Source of the DNA: Macrotrachela quadricornifera
Taxonomy: Eukaryota > Rotifera > Eurotatoria > Philodinida > Philodinidae
Assembly: GCA_022393335.1 (NCBI GenBank)
Contig: JAJEKB010021235.1
Span: 1 to 64,000, forward strand
Direction: 5' to 3'
Length of the DNA stretch: 64,000 nucleotides
Positions 47,703-60,608 of the stretch are shown piece by piece (positions within the stretch are counted from its first letter, which is position 1; each line of letters starts with the position of its first letter). The notes below the pieces were generated by a model. That model was not told the DNA's origin and searched no databases. It was given only the letters and a program-made list of their open reading frames with translations. The translations under genes and the position numbers were made by a program.

Positions 47703-49469
47703 GATTGTACCGTAAAGTAGAAAATGAAGAAATTTTTTTTATCTAAACCTTCGAAAACTAACATTGCCATTATTATCGTGGTTCTCTAGACAACAAATAA
47801 AATGAATTTTTTTTCTACACAGAGTGCGCTATGAATCAATGCTGTATTGATGAAGTCAACTCAATAAATCTACATGAAAAGATCAGATTACTATTTTATC
47901 TCTATACTTGAATTTTGTTTGAACTATCTGTGAACTTAGTGTGATCTTCAGTCAAATTCAATATGATTTTCTACATAATCGAACAATATTATAATCAAAT
48001 CAATTAAGAGTTGTCATACTTCTTGTATTACCCGTAGGAATGCGCACATTTTTTCAATTTACTCTGTTTGCTTATCGTAAAATTAATCATATTTTATGAC
48101 AGTATTTAATTACTATGAAGTATGAATCAAGGAAAACTTGAATTTAATTATTACTAGGTGCGATACGAAAGAGAATTCAAAATTCTGAGAAACAGTCAAA
48201 AAAATTTCTTTTGTCGTTTATGCACCTTTTTTTAAAATTAGCTAGGATTCTCGATATTCTTTAAATTACTTCATGCACTAGTAGATGAAGGAATACAACA
48301 GAAAGAACTTAAGTCCTTTCTTTTAATTTACTTCTGTGTTCAATTTTCGATATAACTATTTTTGTAGATAAAATTATATTGGGAAAATGTGAATACAAAC
48401 ATTGATGTTGTACAAGTCATCAGATTGTTTCAAATTTTTGTAGAAATTAGAATAGAAAGTCTGGAGCATACATGTCGATAACATCCATGCATCACATGTA
48501 TATATTAGTGATAGATATATCTAAGAATGATAATCATTTTTTGCTCAATTCTAAGCTTAAGTTAGTCGTTGTCGGTCAAAAGAATCTGAAGAATCGAAGA
48601 AATTTTTCAATAGCTTTCTTCAACCTTGAATTTTCTTTAAACTTTGAGAAAATAGTTTAATGTATTCCTCTAAAATCGGTGAAAAGTAGCCCATCAAACT
48701 TTTCAAACCGGGAGATATTTTCAGTCAAAAAGACCCTGTCGGATAAGATCGACCCCTTGTTGTGAGAAACTATCTATGGGGTTTTGTAAAGAATTTTGTT
48801 TCTGCCTCGACTGCTACATAAACTATAGTGCAATCATTTTGTTTTTACGGATATTTTTGGAATATACTTGCATTATGGTGCTTACGTGGTTTTATTCCAA
48901 TATGGTCCCAATATTTGAGAAATACATTCCAGAGAATTTTTTTTCTATCTAGCATACTTCCAATGGAAGTAATTTCAAAAAAAGCAATGGTCCATTTTCA
49001 TTGGCAAACGTCACTTTGCAGTTTAGATTATATCAGTGCGCTAACCACCATTCTGGAGAACCTTATGGAACCCATGCCAAATTTTCTCAGAAACTGCACC
49101 TAGTCAGCCTCTATACTACGCCAAAATTTCAGCTTCAAAATCGAAAAGCGAAGTCATATTTTAAATCGGATCATAGATTTTTTGTTCAGCATTGAAATCT
49201 AGATCAGAAAAATTATTTTATTAGTATCGCCATATGAATCTGACAACGATCTTTTTGACAACCTACTCATTTCGTATAAGTTTTTCGATGTTGGCTTGTT
49301 TATACTGTATGTTACAATCTTTTGTAGGACTCCAATATTCAGTTTTATGGAATGGAAAGTGAGTAATTCATATGAGTATTTTCGGAGTAAGACATTACTC
49401 TGTGTAATAAAATTATTAAATTCGAAAAATGATACAAGATATTTCATTTGAAAAGAAAACTTTTCAACA
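47703..49469. other. Intergenic / transposon flank
   Basis: No gene recognised. Short ORFs at 48472-48660 and 48828-49195 have no domain or splice context. The part nearest 49470 may be the 3' flank of the transposase pseudogene. Confidence 0.5.
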
Positions 49470-51183
49470 TTCGATAATGTGTTGATGAAATTGACCGGTA
49501 CGTATTGGTGGTTTCCATCCCAAATAACGATCATATTCGAGATATCATAGAACGGTTGCAACATGTCCACAACAACCGATCATCTTTGTACCACTTTTGC
49601 ACTGGTAATAATGATCCTTAATTAGGTCGTCATTGTTATTTTCATCGAATCGCACGCAGAGGAAGCATTTAGTATTGTTGGAATGATGATTTTGAATACG
49701 ACAACGAAGGAGATTGTTATCAGAAGGAGAAAGTTCAAGAGTAAATTCCTCGTCATTTTCATATAAATGAGCCTTCGCATACGCTTTACTCTGTCTGATT
49801 TGATAGGTACCACATGTGTATTGGCGGAGAAAATCGAAAGAGAAATGAGGGAGTTCAGATCACTGTTGCTTTCAACCAATGTTATCCGCTTTTTTCGCAT
49901 CGACAACTGATTGCTAGAAATTAGTCGCTCAATTCCACAATGACGCTGTTGAGCCTGTAACATTATGTTCGGATTAGAGTGGCAATATTGAGAATAAACG
50001 ATTGGTCAATTCGCTCGGAAAACATTCGCTACTTTTTGAACCGAGCATGAAAACTTTCGACCATCCATCGATACTTAGTTACAAGTCTCATCTCATTTGC
50101 TTCCTCAGATGTGAATTGCTTGAACTTTATGTCTAGAAAATCAAATGTCCTAATATCAAAATCCATCTCTTCGAATTCTGCAGCCACATACCGGAAACCT
50201 CTTATCCGCTATTTGAACGTCTCTATCTTCGCAGATGGTTGATAAACTATCGCATGTATTTAGTATCGCCTGTAACAAAATAGCATAATTACGTTATCTT
50301 CATAAAAAGATGCTTTTTAACCAAAGAAATCCTGTCAAAATATTCCTACTTAAGTATAAAAAAATTCATGGCATCACATTCTTATAAAACGCAGGTTTCT
50401 GACTACAAAAAAAATGACTCGCTCAAAAATTTCAAACAATGCAACAGTATTACCTTTGAAATAGATCCATCGTTATCTTTTCCGTAAAATGGACCAAGAA
50501 GTTCCAGAACACAACCGGCAAGCAGAACGAGAAACATCATTTTGATAAGATGCTTAGTTTTCTGTCCTAAATAGCTAGATCGCTGCAATACATGATTGTT
50601 ACTCTTATTGCAATCAATATACGTACCGTCCCAAACTACAGAGAGATGATCATCGAAACCTGTTCGTGAGTAGACTGTGTGATGGTTAAGCACTTCTGAT
50701 CGACTAAGATGAGCTAATCCGAGATACTTTGGTACCAAGATTTCGTTTAAATGATCCAAAACTATATGAAAACTATTTTCTATGCGCTGATGAATGCTCA
50801 TTTCTAGTGTATCCATCTTAAAAGTGTATGGATTTGTCGTAACGATAGATTTGTCTTTAGTTTTATCTAAAAAAAAGGCAAATAGCTTCAAATGGTGAAC
50901 GATGTTTGCTATTTTGCATTTGAGGAGCAATAAATGGCCCCATACTTTTAAGCTGTTCCATAGCCCAACCAGTCCATGCTATATAGTCGTCTAAGAAATT
51001 GGAATCATCTTTATAGACTAAAGATGTGTGTTTGATAGGAGAAAGCTCGAGGATTAGATCATTGATCAAACGTTGTACTTCATGAAATGTGAAACGAGAA
51101 CGCTCTTGAGGGCGTTGACATAATGTTTCACAACAAATAGTAGTACATCGTCGTGCCGTGGGAGAGACAAGTAGAAGCGGCAA
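49470..51183 (-). pseudogene. Broken DDE transposase with C-terminal SWIM zinc finger
   Basis: Reading from 51183 down, an N-terminal region is followed (about 50930-50400) by a DDE_Tnp_4/IS4-like core with the first Asp in VVWDGTYIDCNKS and the GPFYGKDNDG segment. After an apparent intron and a frame change near 50200 comes the catalytic Glu region (YRWMVESFHARFKK), where the following conserved Trp is a TAG stop. Further on, after another frameshift, a SWIM-type finger is readable (YYQCKSGTKMIGCCGHVA) with a TGA where family members have Trp. At least two frameshifts and two nonsense codons show it is dead. Similar DDE plus SWIM proteins occur in rotifers and other invertebrates (family knowledge). 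Confidence 0.8.
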
Positions 51184-52203
51184 TCACACAGAATGATCAT
51201 GTGTTTACTCGTAGACAGAGATCACATTGGGCTTTTCCTTTTCATACACATCGCACAATAGTCAAAGTCGTTTCCATTTCCTATAATGTCACGGCTTATT
51301 AAAAAATCACTAGATGATGATCAGTAATATGCTTTTTCTTAAATATTCAAAAATTACGAAAAACGTAAAAACCGCCATCGCGTTACGTAAGACTAATATA
51401 CAATGAATTTCTTTTTAATACGAATACATGCATCAGATAATCCCTATTAAGATAGCTTTAGACGTCGAATATTTCATAAAATAAAGTTGGCACGATCGAA
51501 TGAAAAAGATATACTTATTTTTCGTGACATGATAACGCTATAAATTTGATAGTTTTACTTAATGTAGCTATGACAAACTGTGAAAAGTAAGATATCGATT
51601 GTTATGCCAAATTATACCTTTACTAGTATAGAGTCAGATGCTCTTGATTACCTTTGTATATATCAAAGTGTATTGATAGAAGTATTAGATTAATTGCAAG
51701 GTTCATATAATCATTCGTCTTTGCATATTAGAGCCATCTTTATCATTAAGCACTGAATATGATTCTCAACACTTATTAAAAGAACAAAATATGTTTCTGT
51801 ACCATATGAACTATGCTCTACAAGATAGTAATAATAAGTTAGTGAAATTATGATTTTGAATTCATAGTGACTGAGGTTACGCGTTAGGTGTTTTTGCTGA
51901 TAAACGTCCGACGGTCATATCCGTAATACCTGTAGAACTCATTTGACCAATTTTGTTGATTATATATGAAACTTACCTGAGCATAACGATTATTTTATTT
52001 TTAAAATTATTTCATTTGATTATATAGAAGATTTTGTCCTTTAAAATGCCGAAATTGTGTGATGTGGTGATAAGTTAAACAAAGCCAATTGATGAGACTC
52101 TTAGCTGAGTGAATATACGCCGTCATAACTACCCAAAAACTGTTCAAAAATTGAATTTTGTTCGATTTTTATTTCAAATTCACGCTCAGCATGAAAACTT
52201 ATT
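51184..52203. other. Intergenic, nothing recognised
   Basis: Sequence between the transposase pseudogene and the RING gene. Part may be the element's 5' end, but no matching terminal repeat was identified by eye. Confidence 0.45.
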
Positions 52204-53916
52204 TTATTTGGTCTCAAAATCTCTCACTTCTAAGTAGGAAATAATGTTTTCACGACAGATAGGACAGTCATATAAGTTGTTGACGCAATCAATGCATATA
52301 TCATGACCACATCCAACTTTATCTTTGTTTCCGCTTTTAGTTACGAGAAAACATGTAGCCACGTTACTAAGACAAACACAACAGATACCCAGCATTTTGG
52401 TTGCATCTAAATAAGACAGACATATTAAAGCTTTTTAGAAAATAACTGAACTTTTTCATTAAAAAACGAAAAGTCATTCATATTTTTGATTTTTTTTCAT
52501 GTAAAAAATAATTGAAGTTTAAATTTTCTGAAATGAGAATCTGCTGCTGAAATTAAAAGTAATAAATATAGATACTAATTTAATACTTTTGGGTGAAAAC
52601 AATTCATTATTAAGAAACAGTCTTTTTTCAGATATTTAATAATGACAAAAGACAAAATACTTACGTGGATCATAAGGTTCGTCACATTGATCCTTTTCCT
52701 TATCGGTGACATTATTATTATTATTATTCGAGTTGTCAAGGATTAAGTTGATATCATCTTCACTTTCCATAACATGGGTGCGGTCCGAATCTGTTGGTTG
52801 CCTACCCTTGCATTCATCATCGGTTTCATCAGTTTTAGCTATAAAACATAAAAATGATACAAACTATTACTATGATATTCTTGTTAATGAAATACATAAG
52901 AAGCGTAAGTCATTTCTGATAGAAATAAAAGTATACCTCATTTATAGAGCACTTCAGTTTTCTAATTTGATTTACATTAAATGTCATATGATATCTGTTG
53001 TCAAATGGAAGACATATTTATATTTTTCGAAATTAACTTCTGTGAGATAAACCTTTTAGCTTAGTGACAGAAAAAAATAATTAATAAGAAGATGCTGTCT
53101 TACATGTTTGTTCTTCGACTTTATTAATGGTGCTAGTTGAAGTTGTATTGGACGGTCCACAATAGCCTACATACGACAAGAAAGACATTCAATAAATAGA
53201 TTCTGATAAATTATTTAGTAGGATACTTTTCTGATAATATACAACTTTAAAGATTCAAAAAAGTTACAGTATAAAGTCATCTGATTGCATCTAAGAAAAA
53301 TAAAACCTCATGTTCTTACATGCATAAATAGCTAAATGTTTGTTTTTTTCTCTGATTGATGGTAATCCACATTGTGGGCATCCATTACAAGTTTTTGCAC
53401 AAGTAAAACAACAAGTAATATGACGACATTGCATATGCATTGTCTTGCTTGTATAGCTACTACAGCGTTGACATTTACCGAACGTTTGATTAAAAGAATT
53501 ATTTTGGGATGTTGCCAGTATTGTCGAAGAATTACCTAAAAAACAATATTATTCATGCAAACTAGGTTTTATTTAACCCATTCTAGGCAACATGAACATT
53601 CATTTTCATAATTCATATAAGGTTTCATTTCTTTATTTGTGGTAACTGTAATATTTCAAAACAGTTTTTATCAATGTCTCTCTTATGAATATGAGCTATG
53701 AAAATTTCTTTATTAGTAGTAAAAGGATCAATCCTTTGCTCAAAGTATGGCAATGATATTCAATCTTTTCCACAGTAAATCAGACTTTGATCCATCTTAT
53801 AGTGTGATCCACTAGTGAGTCACGTCAACTTGATAGGATTAATACTGACCGTCATACGGTGAATCAAAATTGACCGGCTGAACATTTGAAACATCTTGAT
53901 CATTTTGACCATTCAT
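52204..53916 (-). CDS. Protein with two RING-like zinc fingers, probable ubiquitin ligase
   Basis: Five exons on the minus strand, starting MNGQNDQDVSNVQPVNF at 53916. Exon 2 (about 53322-53536) encodes a first Cys-rich finger: CQRC, then QCRHITCCFTCAKTC and CPQCG, an MDM2/Neuralized-like RING arrangement. Short Ser/Thr- and Asp/Asn-rich exons follow (QPTDSDRTHVMESEDD; six Asn encoded by an ATT run on the plus strand). The last exon carries a canonical C3HC4 RING: CCVCL, CGHDICIDC and CPICRENI, ending at 52204. Splice sites are GT-AG and keep the frame. RING proteins usually recruit E2 enzymes for ubiquitination; substrate and pathway are unknown. It lies between transposon remnants but appears intact, with no premature stops. 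Confidence 0.8.
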
Positions 53917-55950
53917 CGTTATGAAATCGAAAATCTGAAAAATTCTACAACTATAATAATAAATATGAATATGATACAGACGCAATTGTTTCTCATTTAC
54001 CAATCTAATAAAATCTCATGAGTTGCCGCAATCAAGTTCGAATATAAATAAAAATCTTAATGTATAATATCAAATCAAAGATAAAGGACAAAGTATAGGA
54101 GACCTTCATTTTAATCAAGGAAAAAAGAAAGATAAAGTTTTAGCTATATACAAGTAACGCTCATTCAATGGATTCGTTAACCCTTTTTTGAAAGAAAACC
54201 TATGCTGCTTCTGTTATATAAGAAGCTGCGAGTTCCTCCAGACCCTCACACGACCGATTGAAAAGCTTATTTGTTATGAAGCAAAAAGAATGTATTATCG
54301 ATAAGCGTGTTTATTCGAGCAGAACAGAAAAACAACTATTTCAAAGTAATGTATCATAAAAACAGCAGAGAATAAAAAAGAGTAGAAATACAAAAACAGA
54401 TAAGAGACAGTAGGAAAAGAATGTATGAGTGAGGATAAAAGAAAGAATGAAATAAAATGTGTGTATAGAGGAAAGGTAAAAGAATATCCACTGTCATATG
54501 ACATATTTTATTATTGAGCTCAGATCCAGAAACTTAGATTCTATTGGGCTCGGATATATAACTAGATTTATCTTGAGATTCGGTTTTTATTAAGCTTCGA
54601 CTCTGAATGGAACTATTTGAGAAATAACAACAAGAAATAACTTTATATTGTCCCTTTCGCTGAGTGCACAAGTGATTGGATACCTCATCGTCGAATAGTA
54701 TGATCACCGGAGCTTGTAAATAAATCTATCACTGACTTATGGTGATGCAATTTTCAGCTAACAGCATATCGATCTAACCAATAAGTACCAAAAATCTGGA
54801 CGCTTTATTTGGTCACGTAGACAAAGAGCTCCAAATATCAATGAAAAAATTGAGTTTGGACTCAATCGAGTACGAGTCATGCCTATGTACAGAAATTAAG
54901 TTGTTATTGAATCTGGATACGAGTCCACGCCTAAAAAAGTGGAATTGTAGCTTTCTATTGGTAAGTGAACTTCGACTAAGACTAAGACAGTGTGATGTAC
55001 CTCAATTTTTGGTTCTATATACAAATGCTAGAATGGAAAATTCCTGAGCACATTCTTAGCCTCAGAGGAACTATCTGAGGTGTTAAAAACCTTTTGAGTT
55101 GGGGATGTGATGCACTCTAAAAAAATCCATACTTTTGGAAACCCTTACTGAGTTTTCGAACATAGATTTCTCAGATCTCTGAAACTATAAATCATATAAT
55201 TTCATCAGCGATAAAAATCTAGTGTCTGAAGTAGATTAATGGTTTTCGAGCAGATTCAAAAATTCAATTCAATTCACTCCCATACAAGTTCTGCTCTATC
55301 CACATAACTCTAAGACACTTCACAAGCCTTCAAACGGTCTTCTGGATAGATGTCCGTCTGAATCTAAATAAACAAAAGTGAAGTATGAGTTTTCTTTAAA
55401 ACAATGATTCATCGTTAATATTGATGGATATTGATATAAATCTAAATAAATGAAAACAAAACAAAAATTTATTTTATTTAAAATAATGACCTATCATCGA
55501 CTTGTTGTTGATGTAAACCCTCAAAGAATGTGTAGTTTTGAGTAAATAGCGCGTTGCTATCAATTTTTTTCATTTTGTCAGATAAGATATTTATTAGACG
55601 AAAAAAATAAAGATTCTTTTGAATAAGTTAAAATAAGAAAGCTCACGGAAAAATGTATGCAAGAATAATGATAAAACTCAACTCTCTGAATGAATTGATA
55701 AAATTGAGGAAAGATAGGTGAAAAGAAAAATAAAATCACAATCTTTTTCAAAAAGGTCACAGGAAGTGAATCAAGCATGCTATCCACAGAAATGTGGTTC
55801 ATTTCATATGAGAAAAATCAACTAGTCACATTCAAGTCCATGGTTTGCCATACTTAATTAATTTCTCTGTTTTGTCTTGATTGATAATAAGGCTTTGTCT
55901 TCATTGACAAATTTCATCTTGGGTTACAAAAGTAGATGAATTAAAAAAAT
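53917..55950. other. Intergenic, nothing recognised
   Basis: AT-rich 2-kb spacer. A purine-rich/pyrimidine-rich stretch around 54360-54480 gives a chance ORF on the minus strand. No domain, RNA gene or clear repeat was identified. Confidence 0.5.
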
Positions 55951-56656
55951 TACTGATATCTCATGAACCTTCGAAAAGCGAATCGAATGCAACACACAAA
56001 CTGAAAAAAAAACATAATCTACTATTATCCGATCTAAAATAAAAGGCAAGGTTCCATTGTTCGGATAACTTATAATAGAAACCAGATAAAGAGCTAGAAT
56101 TTTTACTATTTGAAAGGGAAATGTTTGTACCAACCATTTTTATAAAACTGACTTGGGTGAAAAACATTCATTCATAGAGAATTTTTGATTTATTTTTTTT
56201 CTTTGCGCAATTTTTGTCAATTTTCACAATAATGTCAACTCAAGTTATGCCAAAATACGGCTTAAGTGACGCTTTCTCCTCTATAAAATTATGTAAATTT
56301 CTTCGAAAATCTATTTCGTTAAAGTGGTCAAGAGTTGATCGAAAGTGCAATGGTTTTTTTAGTGAAAAAGGTGTGACTTAAGCAATATTTTGGCATAATT
56401 TGAGTTGGCATTGTTGTAAAAATTGACTAAAAATTACGCGAAGAAAAAAAATGAATCGAAAATTCTTTACGAACAAACTTTTTCCGCCCAAGTAAGTTAT
56501 ATACAAATCGATGGTCAAAACATTCCACTTTCAAATGGTAAAAACTCTAGCTCTCTATCTTGTTCCTATTAAAAGTTATCCGAAAAAGGAAACCTGCCTT
56601 TTATTTTGGATCAGATGATAGTTGAGAGAAACAAAGTTACGTTAGAAATATCAGTA
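55951..56656. repeat. About 700-bp foldback element
   Basis: Inverted arms meet near 56290-56380. Matching blocks are GGCTTAAGTGACGC with TGACTTAAGCAATATTTTGG (complement), ATGCCAAAATA with TATTTTGGCATAA, AAATAAAAGGCAAGG with CCTGCCTTTTATTTTGG, and ACTGATAT with ATATCAGT at the outer ends. The left arm has extra sequence near 55975-56020. No coding potential. It lies about 220 bp left of the pogo-like element. Confidence 0.8.
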
Positions 56657-56873
56657 GCGGCATATATTTCAGACAAAATATTACGAATTGCACCTAAATA
56701 AATTCTAGGAGATGGAAATAACGAGATCATACATTTTTAACTAACCAGGGAACGGGTCAAGGTGTTCAAAGAGTTTAGGCCGCATCTTTTGGTCATAAAT
56801 AGACCTTGATGAGGTATGAAAAAGCTCAAAAGAATATGGACCCTAAAGCCTTTTTTCCAAAGACATTGAATTT

Positions 56874-59382
56874 CTACGATACAGTATGAAGAAACGAGAA
56901 TGAAACAATGTATTGCTCTTTGTTTTGAAAATAGTAAAATATTAATGTTTAAAACTTCCTTCATTTTTTTATATACTACTTGATTGACTTGGCCTGAATT
57001 TAGAGCTAGATTAAGTTCTATTCAGTTTGATTCTATTCTTTGTTCATGAGTTCAAAGAGCATATAAAATTCTCATTTAATTTCTGATATAAATCATAATA
57101 GGCCTTGATAGATGGCCAAGTATGGCACAGTACCAGTACTGTTGCTTTCCTCTTATTTTCTCAGTATACCATCTCGTTTTGATAATGAATGTTATATACT
57201 TAAATTTTTTCTTCCATGTTCTTTTTTGTGAGTGTTTTATAGTAAACATTCATTCTTCCTCTCATTTTATCTTTTCCAAGGTATTCGTGCCGCGCAGAAA
57301 AAGTAGTTGATTTTAGTTTTACCAACTTCCAGTTTGAAATAATTAATTCATCAAGCGTCGTGAAGATTCTCGCTGATCGAACTTCAAACTCACTGTGTTC
57401 AGAATTTTCTGCCAATTCAGGTGGCATCAGTACTATCATAAAACGTGAGTGTGAAGTAGCCGATCTTCTTTATAGCGTTCTTGAGTCGATATTGAACAGT
57501 CATTCACACAGTTTTGAAGTCGAAACTACGCTCGATCATGATTCAGGCGAAGTTGAGATGATCAATGGGATAGGGGACACAAATGGTTCAGTCGAAGAAT
57601 CGTTTGATTCCGATTATTTTGACGAAGAAGAAAACGAGGAGAATACATTATATAAAAATTTTTCACTCGATTACATGACTCGAACCGTCAATTTCTAAGA
57701 CGAAGTCAACCCAAAAACTGGTCAATGAAAGTGGCGGTGGACGATCGTAAAACATCACTTTAAACGTATTCCGTTTCAAGCTTACATCGCTCGAATTTGG
57801 CATTATCTCGAGAGACATAGTACGAAGAAGCAGCACATAGATAAGATTGATGATTATGTGTTCGATTTGTTCGAACAGACTACAGAGAAGTCCCTTCCTG
57901 TGCATGATATCGATCTTCGCAAATGGGAAATGAAGCAAGCAGTGAATGAATTTTTATACAATGTTGCCGCTTCAGACCATTGGTTTCGTATATTCAAGAA
58001 TGAACATAACATTATCTCACGGAATATGACCAAGGTAAGATGATTTGTGATAAATCTCGATAAGGATATAAAACACCCTTGTTTTCAACAATCAGATAAA
58101 AATAAAAGAAAAACTTTTAGTGAATCTCACATGTCTATGTTTTAACTGAAACTCTAATTTTTTCAAAATATTTGAGAAAAAACTTGCTGCATACCTATTT
58201 TTCACAGATCGTGACGAAACGAAAAATACAAAATCCAGAGATAATTGAAACTTCTGCCGATCACTTTTTGGCTAATGTTCGCAAGTGTTTGCCAAAATAT
58301 GAAACGAGCGAGGTCATCAATACTGATCAAAATAGAACCAAACTCGCAATGCACTCTACTCAAACATTCAGCTACAAAGGTGAGAAAATGACTATTGCTA
58401 CTGTCCGCTCAACAGATATCAACACTCATAGCCACACAGTGCAGCCAACTATCATGCTTGATAGTTAGCGTCTCTCACCAACTTACCTTTCCTTGAAAGA
58501 GCCCAAGCAACACATGAATGAAAACATTCGAGCGCAAATTTTCAAGGCCTCAAATGTGGTCATTACTTGTAGCAGTTTCGGGAAAGTCACGACGCCCTTG
58601 GTTGAATATTGACGTGAGCAGGTGCTCCTTCCATCACCTGGAAAACGAAAAATATTTCTACTTATCTCTGATTGTTGGGAAGGATAGAGAGGTGGAAAAG
58701 GGTTATATGATCACATCTCAGGATGTACAAGACTTGAGATATCGAAAAAAACAACAAATCATATTCAACCGTTAGATGTCTTTTTTTAATCGTCAGATGA
58801 AAATGATTCCTGGTCGAATCTATCATCGCGTAATGCGTGATGAACTTGATATCAACATGAGCGAGCACAATAATATCATCCGTCTCACGTCTCTAAATAA
58901 TAATCAACTCGCAGCGGAAACTTTTCGTCGAATGATTCAATGTGCTTGGTACGCTAGTGGTTATACAGACATTCATCCAGGACCTTTCAAAATAGTGGCC
59001 AAGGTTTGTTTCTCATTAGACGTTGCCATGTGTGCCGTCCCGTCCTATGACGCGACACCTTTTATTCGCTGCAGCTGGTGCCACAAACCACTCTGTTTTA
59101 CTCATTTTTTCTTGGTCTACCACTTTCACTAATTTTATCTCGAAAAATCATTATTGTATAGAACAGCATCAGAAATTAAATAAGAATATTATGTGTTCTT
59201 TGAATTCATGAACAAAGAATAGAATCAAAATAAACAGGCCTTAATCTGGCTCTAAACTCAGGTCAGGTCGAACTCTGAGGGTGTATAAAAAAGAAAAGAA
59301 AATTTTAACCATCAATATTTTACTATTTTCAAAACAAAGAGCAATACATTGTTTCATTCTCGTTTCCTCATACTATATCGTA
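56874..59382 (+). mobile_element. Pogo-like DNA transposon with about 225-bp inverted ends
   Basis: The left end (56874-57100) and right end (59156-59382) are inverted copies. Shared sequence includes ATTTTACTATTTTCAAAACA, AGCAATACATTGTTTCATTC and GTTCATGAACAAAGAATAG-like blocks (right-end orientation). Between them lies a dead DDE_1-type transposase. The outer boundary is where similarity fades; no target duplication was confirmed. TIRs this long are unusual for pogo-type elements. Confidence 0.82.
57310..59132 (+). pseudogene. Decayed pogo/Tigger-like (CENP-B HTH, DDE_1) transposase
   Basis: An N-terminal acidic region (57360-57698) is followed by a CENP-B-like helix-turn-helix (FLYNVAASDHWFRIFKNEHN, then ISRNMTK at about 58035). 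After an intron or insertion the catalytic core appears: first Asp in INTDQNRTKL, family landmark FSYKGEKMTIATVRS, second Asp in LISDCWEG, third Asp in QPLDVFFNR, and a C-terminal Cys pair block (FIRCSWCHKPLCFTHFF). In-frame stops interrupt it at about 58468 (TAG), 58611 (TGA) and 58688 (TAG), so no full-length protein can be made. The readable order and motifs match DDE_1 transposases frequent in rotifer genomes (family knowledge). Confidence 0.85.
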
Positions 59383-60320
59383 ATATCGTCACTCGGTTTA
59401 TTGGTATATACTATGCCATATGCTAAAATTCCAGTAAAATGCCTATAACTCTGGACAGATGGCCTATTGGCACTTATCCTTTTGGGATCTTTTATATCTC
59501 ACTGGGGTCTACCTTATGCACAGAGTCCGAACTCGAAAGCGATTTGACAGTTGAGAGTCTTCCCTTGTGAGTCATTCGTCGTGAATAGTCCATCTAATAC
59601 TAATCCAAATTGTATCGAGAAAAAGAAATAGTTAAAATTAAAAAAGAAACATCTACAATTATTGGATTTCGATTAATCTGATATTTTTAAGTTAAAACAA
59701 ATTGTCATGAGGATATTCAAAGCATACCATAGTTGAGATTTATAAGCGTATTTTTCTAAAATTTAATATTGCACATCCGGATTAATCTTATAAAATAAAA
59801 GAAATTGAAGTTTACAGAATTTTTTCAAAAAAAAACACATCAATAAAAAATCTCTGACATCTGGAAAAAAATCGATTAACAATTAAATGCCTACAATTGT
59901 ATGAACTGATTATACTCATGTGTTCATTCTCAGTTCATTACTTATCAATCGTATTATATACCTTATATAGTCAAGCGACAAATGTTGTTGTTGTTATTGT
60001 CCGATAAGAAAGCCAAAAAATGATCGTTTGAGAGTGTATCTTCCTATCGTTGTCGTCTCGAAGGCGAAACAGAAAAAATTCCTATTCTAAATACTTCATT
60101 TATTCCATATACATATATAGTTCTTTTTCTTTTTTGGTACAAGCATATCGACGATCCAATGTAATATGTTAAAAAGACGCGTTATCATCAACGGGGCTTT
60201 TTTTTCTATTTTAGGCAAACATGTCGTTTCTGCATTTCATCATTATCATAAACAACAACAACAACAAGGTGTTATCCCTGTCCATTCATTCTATTTATGA
60301 AATAAATATTTAAAAAAAAA
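59383..60320. other. Intergenic with a dispersed repeat
   Basis: Right flank of the pogo-like element. It contains the second copy of the dispersed repeat (59413-59515). The rest is AT-rich without recognised features; a CAACAACAACAA run lies near 60254. Confidence 0.45.
59413..59515. repeat. Dispersed repeat, copy 2
   Basis: Diverged direct copy of 45556-45660. It begins about 30 bp outside the right end of the pogo-like element, so it may be a remnant of an older insertion. Confidence 0.5.
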
Positions 60321-60608
60321 TTAATTTTCATAATTATTTCTCCATAAAGTCATATCATAAACTAGATAGTAGTTTTCTGCTTCATTTTCATTTGTATTCA
60401 TTGGATAATTTAAAGATTTAAAACGACTTCGATTAGATAGTCTGCTTGATGAATGACTTGATGATTGATCCATTATAGGTTCGTAATAATTATCATCAGG
60501 TTTATCTTGTTCTTGATATAATTGATTCATTCTTATAAGCAAAGGTGCAGAACTTTCCAACAAATAAAGTATTGCGCCGCGAAAATTTTTTTCCAAAAAT
60601 TTCCTCAA
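60321..60608 (-). CDS. Possible small hypothetical protein
   Basis: A 95-aa ORF with Ser/Arg-rich centre (SSSHSSSRLSNRSRFKSL) and a Tyr/Asn-rich end. The codon style of the last two thirds resembles real genes here, whereas the first 30 residues may be read-through of an intron; a plausible acceptor sits near 60530. It could be the last exon of a gene whose upstream exons I did not find. No family recognised. Confidence 0.35.
   Translation of the reverse strand: MRKFLEKNFRGAILYLLESSAPLLIRMNQLYQEQDKPDDNYYEPIMDQSSSHSSSRLSNRSRFKSLNYPMNTNENEAENYYLVYDMTLWRNNYEN

Noticed and set aside
48828..49195. Overlapping ORFs upstream of the transposase pseudogene
   Set aside because: No similarity to transposase domains, and the strand is opposite to the pseudogene.
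54295..54504. Minus-strand ORF rich in Phe/Ser/Tyr
   Set aside because: Produced by a purine-rich plus strand; no splice context or domain.
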